From assembly GCA_949316235.1 (NCBI GenBank), contig OX438750.1, forward strand, positions 882,501 through 946,500: a stretch of DNA of 64,000 bases, given 5' to 3'. A program made the translations under genes and the position numbers. The DNA is from Oegoconia quadripuncta. Taxonomy: Eukaryota; Arthropoda; Insecta; Lepidoptera; Autostichidae. Below are positions 60,845 through 64,000 of the stretch, one piece after another; the first letter of the stretch is position 1, and every line of letters begins with the position of its first letter. The notes beneath the pieces were generated by a model. It was not told the origin of the DNA. It made no database searches and worked only from the letters and a program-made list of their open reading frames with translations.

Positions 60845-61260
60845 CCAAAACTAAGCCACGCTAACAGCACTCTCTGTTGCGTTAAGGTCGTCAAAGGTGC
60901 AGCTGTCAGGACACGCTGAGCAAGAAATAGGTGATCCATTATCTGCGGGGAGACTCCGCACTCGCATCGATCACTCCCGTCGTCGGAGAAGCCCCACCTG
61001 CAAAATTATCTTTGCGGCGGCCGACCTGGGTCCGAAGTCGATTTAAGGATTTCCATGTCGGCCATAGCAAATCGTGTCCAGAAGGAAGACACTCCTCGAG
61101 CGGGTGGAATGACGCAAGAGAATATCTCTGCAGACACAGGCTGCAGCAAGCATGCGAAACCACACCTTGTATGGAAGCAACGCACTTTAAAAAGTCATTA
61201 CGACTCTGGAGTCTTTGGGGCACTGTTGAATACTGGTACTTGGGGTGACGAGCATCATTC
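60845..61260 (-). mobile_element. LINE polyprotein C-terminal fragment (CxCG zinc-like region)
   Basis: Minus strand reads PTWKSLNRLRTQVGRRKDNF and, after a frameshift, DRCECGVSPQIMDHLF, resembling the C-terminal Cys/His region of non-LTR polyproteins. Confidence 0.65.
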
Positions 61261-61334
61261 TCAAGTTTAGCTCTCTCAATGGAGCTAGCTATTTCTCGCC
61301 AAACATTTGGGGGTGCAAAAACGAAAGCAAGTAA

Positions 61335-61398
61335 GCAGTAAAATTGACTATTTTAAGTGTACTCTGTGTACCTACAAAATAAAGCATTCACTTCACTT
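61335..61398 (+). mobile_element. LINE-A terminal fragment
   Basis: aaaattgactattttaagtg and tacctacaaaataaagcatt, then a cacttcacttca tail. Confidence 0.65.
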
Positions 61399-61399
61399 C

Positions 61400-62120
61400 A
61401 AAGCACCTCAACACAACGCCAAGTCGTAAGTCACATTATCGACAATGGAGCTATCGACTAATCCCGTCCCTATTCGAGACGGGCACGTACACTAGCGCTC
61501 AATAAATGTACTCATTGTGAGTTGATCCTATTAGAGTGGACATCCGGCGGCATTACTTAAGTAGGTTCGGACGTTGAGTACATTCCGATGAGTGTGAGGG
61601 CGAGACTTGACTGTTTGGCTTTTCTTTTTAATATTGAAAGTGTTGAAAATTGAAGAAAAAGGATGAGGGAATATTACTTATTTTAATTTCATATTTGTAT
61701 GACAATGAAAGGGGTCTACATTAAAACGCATACATTAAATACTCCTATTTTTAACTCGCATAACATAATCCGCATAATTTTAAAACCGCATAATCTTAAT
61801 TTCTATAAAATGCGAACGCATAATCTTAATGGGCATAATATTTATATTCATAACAATAACAAAGCATAAATTTAATAAGTATAATGTTAGTTTTCATACT
61901 CATGAAAAATTCGAAATAAATTGTGAGATACAAGTAAAGCTTTTATATTAATGCACAGCTAATAATGTCTAACGTACATTATACCTAGTAAGTCATTTGT
62001 TTTAAAATAAAGCTTCCATTTTTATATTATACGTTCAACCTAACATTTATATTAGGACAATTAGATTTATATTAGGACAATTAGATTATGCCAATTAAAG
62101 GAAACCCCAATGGAAGCCCT
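61400..62120. other. AT-rich stretch with repeated 'gcataat' words
   Basis: Between about 61730 and 61880 short words such as cgcataatcttaat and gcataat recur irregularly. No coding signal. Confidence 0.4.
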
Positions 62121-62275
62121 CCACAACCAGCTCCCGCTCAGCATCTTCAGCAGGAGTGACTGAAAACGCTGGTTTTAAAAAGATTTTTTTTTTTAATCTT
62201 TACTTAATTTTTCTTCCTTCTAGACATGACAGTTCCATCGTACCCTGACCAAGTTTCACTGATGAGAAGATACAA

Positions 62276-62690
62276 GGCTTTTTGGCCGGATCTCGGCGAG
62301 TGAAGTTGCATTTTTCTTTATAATTCTTATAATTTGTGCATTCTAACTTTTGAAGCTTAATAATGGCAGAATATTGTGCAGCAAACGTTAGTAATGGTGT
62401 ACAAGTAAAGGGAAGTGTAAATTAAAGTGCGTAACGGAGCTTTCGGGTTCCCACAAGAAGCCGCCAAAATCTTTTCTAAAGCATTCTGCCACTTTACTGA
62501 AAAATGACTAGACCGGGACTAGACTCTGTATACGCCAAGTATACGATGAATTACTTGTTTTGACTGAGACTGACTTATAAACTGAAGAAATAAGAGAAAT
62601 AAAATTTTTCACTCGAAACTGGCAGTAATGTCCCTCGACAGTGAGGTTGACTGGTTGCCATCCTCAAAAATAAGAAGAAGAAGAAGAGAA
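62276..62690 (+). mobile_element. retroposon R, tail type 2 (I-LINE-like tail)
   Basis: Flanked by gagaagatacaa (about 62264-62275 and 62687-62698). The body is the inverse of 218-560. The 3' end is actggcagtaatg (62618-62630), ttgccatcctcaaaaataag and AAG repeats, unlike the poly-A tail of copies at 218 and 49857. Confidence 0.75.
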
Positions 62691-63108
62691 GATACAAACC
62701 TATTAAATGGTCGTGCGAACAAATCTTTTTCGCGCTTTTCTTAGTTGATAAAACAGCGCCATCTCTTAGAATCCTCGAGAACTAATAGGACTGAGAATAA
62801 GATGGCCGAAAGCACAGCGCACAACCAAATTTTTTTAATCTGTGTATAAATCGCTCACATAAAAGTTCAAGGAAAAATTACAATATTGATTAAAATATGA
62901 GTTTAACGAGTATTATAATAAGATTGTTATACTTAAAATATACTCGCATGGTTTTTGGTCACTTTTCTGTGGTAAGTGATGCATTTTTTACAATATATAA
63001 ATCAGCATTTGATACGACAGTTCGCGGGCGAAGTCGGTGTGTGACTGAGTTCCCATTGGTTCCAAACTCCTGTTTTAACACCAATGAAGTGATGTCATTT
63101 TGAATGTT

Positions 63109-63261
63109 TCCAGGAGCCGGTCCATACGCAGGATGTGAGAGGTGGTCCCTACTTTGCTCAGCAGCTGAGCTTATGCATTCAGCGGGGCAATAGCGCTAGC
63201 GTACTAGGTACTATGCCTCACGGAAGCGAGTTGGTCGGCCTATTTTTTCTATAAGATAAAA
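63109..63261 (+). pseudogene. short open segment after a CAG, possibly LINE C-terminus
   Basis: After tgtttccag the frame reads EPVHTQDVRGGPYFAQQLSL, then CIQRGNSASVLGTMP, to a stop. Not recognised with confidence: a LINE polyprotein end, or a terminal exon of an unrelated gene. Confidence 0.25.
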
Positions 63262-63904
63262 ATTTGTTGTTTCATTTATTGTATGGCTCAATATTAAAAA
63301 AAAATCTTACTTATATGGCAAATATCTCTCCAAAATATGTATATAATAATACGTCCACATTGATAATATTACAAACTCACCTTTAAATACCTTACACAAT
63401 ATTTATCTAGAAATCAAAAACACAATCTAGCGCTAACTTAGCTATATACAATGTTTAACACAAAAAGCGACCGAGTGTTACCAGGATGGAAAATTAGCAC
63501 AAAACTGGGGGAGTTACCAGACACCGCGGATGTCGAGGGGCCGCCCATGAACAGGGGAAGCAACCTAACGGGTTGGGAACACAATGTTAGAAGAATAACG
63601 TGGTTTCGATAGAGAAAAAATTGTGAATATAATTTTTATTGGTTATACACGAGTTTTGTTAGAATTGGCAATAATTTGATTTATTTAAGACCCTTTATAA
63701 CCTGGTTAATGCTGTATCGACTCTACGAGCTGGGAACGTTTAAATTTCTGTCATCTCTACCATAGAGGAATAACACTACCAGTCTCTACTAAACTACACA
63801 TACATTTTTTTTATAAATAATATTCGTAAATAAGTACCTATTTTATAACTTTTCATTTAGATATTTGGAAGATGAAATTTTTACCCGGAAATGACAGAAA
63901 TTGC

Positions 63905-64000
63905 AAATCAAATCAAAAATATTTTATTTCGTAAATTATAAGAATAACATTTGAAATCGTCATGACATACAGTTATCGCTCATTCACTAGGCAGTCTCTC
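63905..64000 (-). mobile_element. LINE-A 3' end, minus, cut by the window
   Basis: caaatcaaatcaaaaatatt then gctcattcactaggcagtct, as at 2337 and 40018. Confidence 0.7.

Overview
The window looks like insect nuclear DNA, most probably from a butterfly or moth. It is AT-rich and intron-rich. It is packed with tRNA-headed SINEs, 5'-truncated LINE 3' ends, MITEs, RTE-type LINE fragments and a copia element of kinds common in Lepidoptera. The order is inferred from repeat style and the host gene; there is no direct taxonomic marker.

The only host gene I can support is a slit-like axon-guidance gene on the minus strand. Sixteen exons between 35688 and 14255 join without a break in reading frame (1957 nt: one base of a split codon plus 652 codons). 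Read 5'->3' on the minus strand they encode the second half of LRR domain D1, all of D2 (the Robo-binding domain in known Slits), all of D3 and the first part of D4. Both ends are missing: the signal peptide and first D1 repeats must lie beyond 64000, and the rest of D4, EGF, laminin-G and C-terminal knot beyond position 1. None of these exons appears as a clean long ORF because each is only 71-178 bp.

Region 1-14250 (the intron after the last visible slit exon) is a stack of transposons. An intact I-like LINE (2721-8313, two ORFs, 13-bp target duplication) sits inside the primer-binding-site region of a copia element (2417-13155, identical 290-bp LTRs, 5-bp duplication AATAT). The copia element sits inside a minus-strand LINE-A 3' fragment, which sits inside a plus-strand LINE-A 3' fragment. 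Region 14250-35700 holds the slit exons and introns filled with SINEs, LINE ends and MITEs. A 50-bp minisatellite (19431-20030) is built from the exon 10/intron boundary itself. Region 35700-64000 has no recognisable exon. It is a large intron or upstream sequence with dispersed repeats: a 1661-bp Tc1/mariner-like palindrome (37244-38904), nested LINE insertions, a long (GT)n tract, several MITEs and a near-perfect 32-bp-arm hairpin (55400-55470).

TE family names such as SINE-A, SINE-B, SINE-C, SINE-D, LINE-A and LINE-C are my own labels for families that recur in the window. Boundaries of truncated copies are approximate (about +/-15 bp) unless a target-site duplication is quoted. No true tRNA gene, rRNA gene, promoter or CRISPR array was found.
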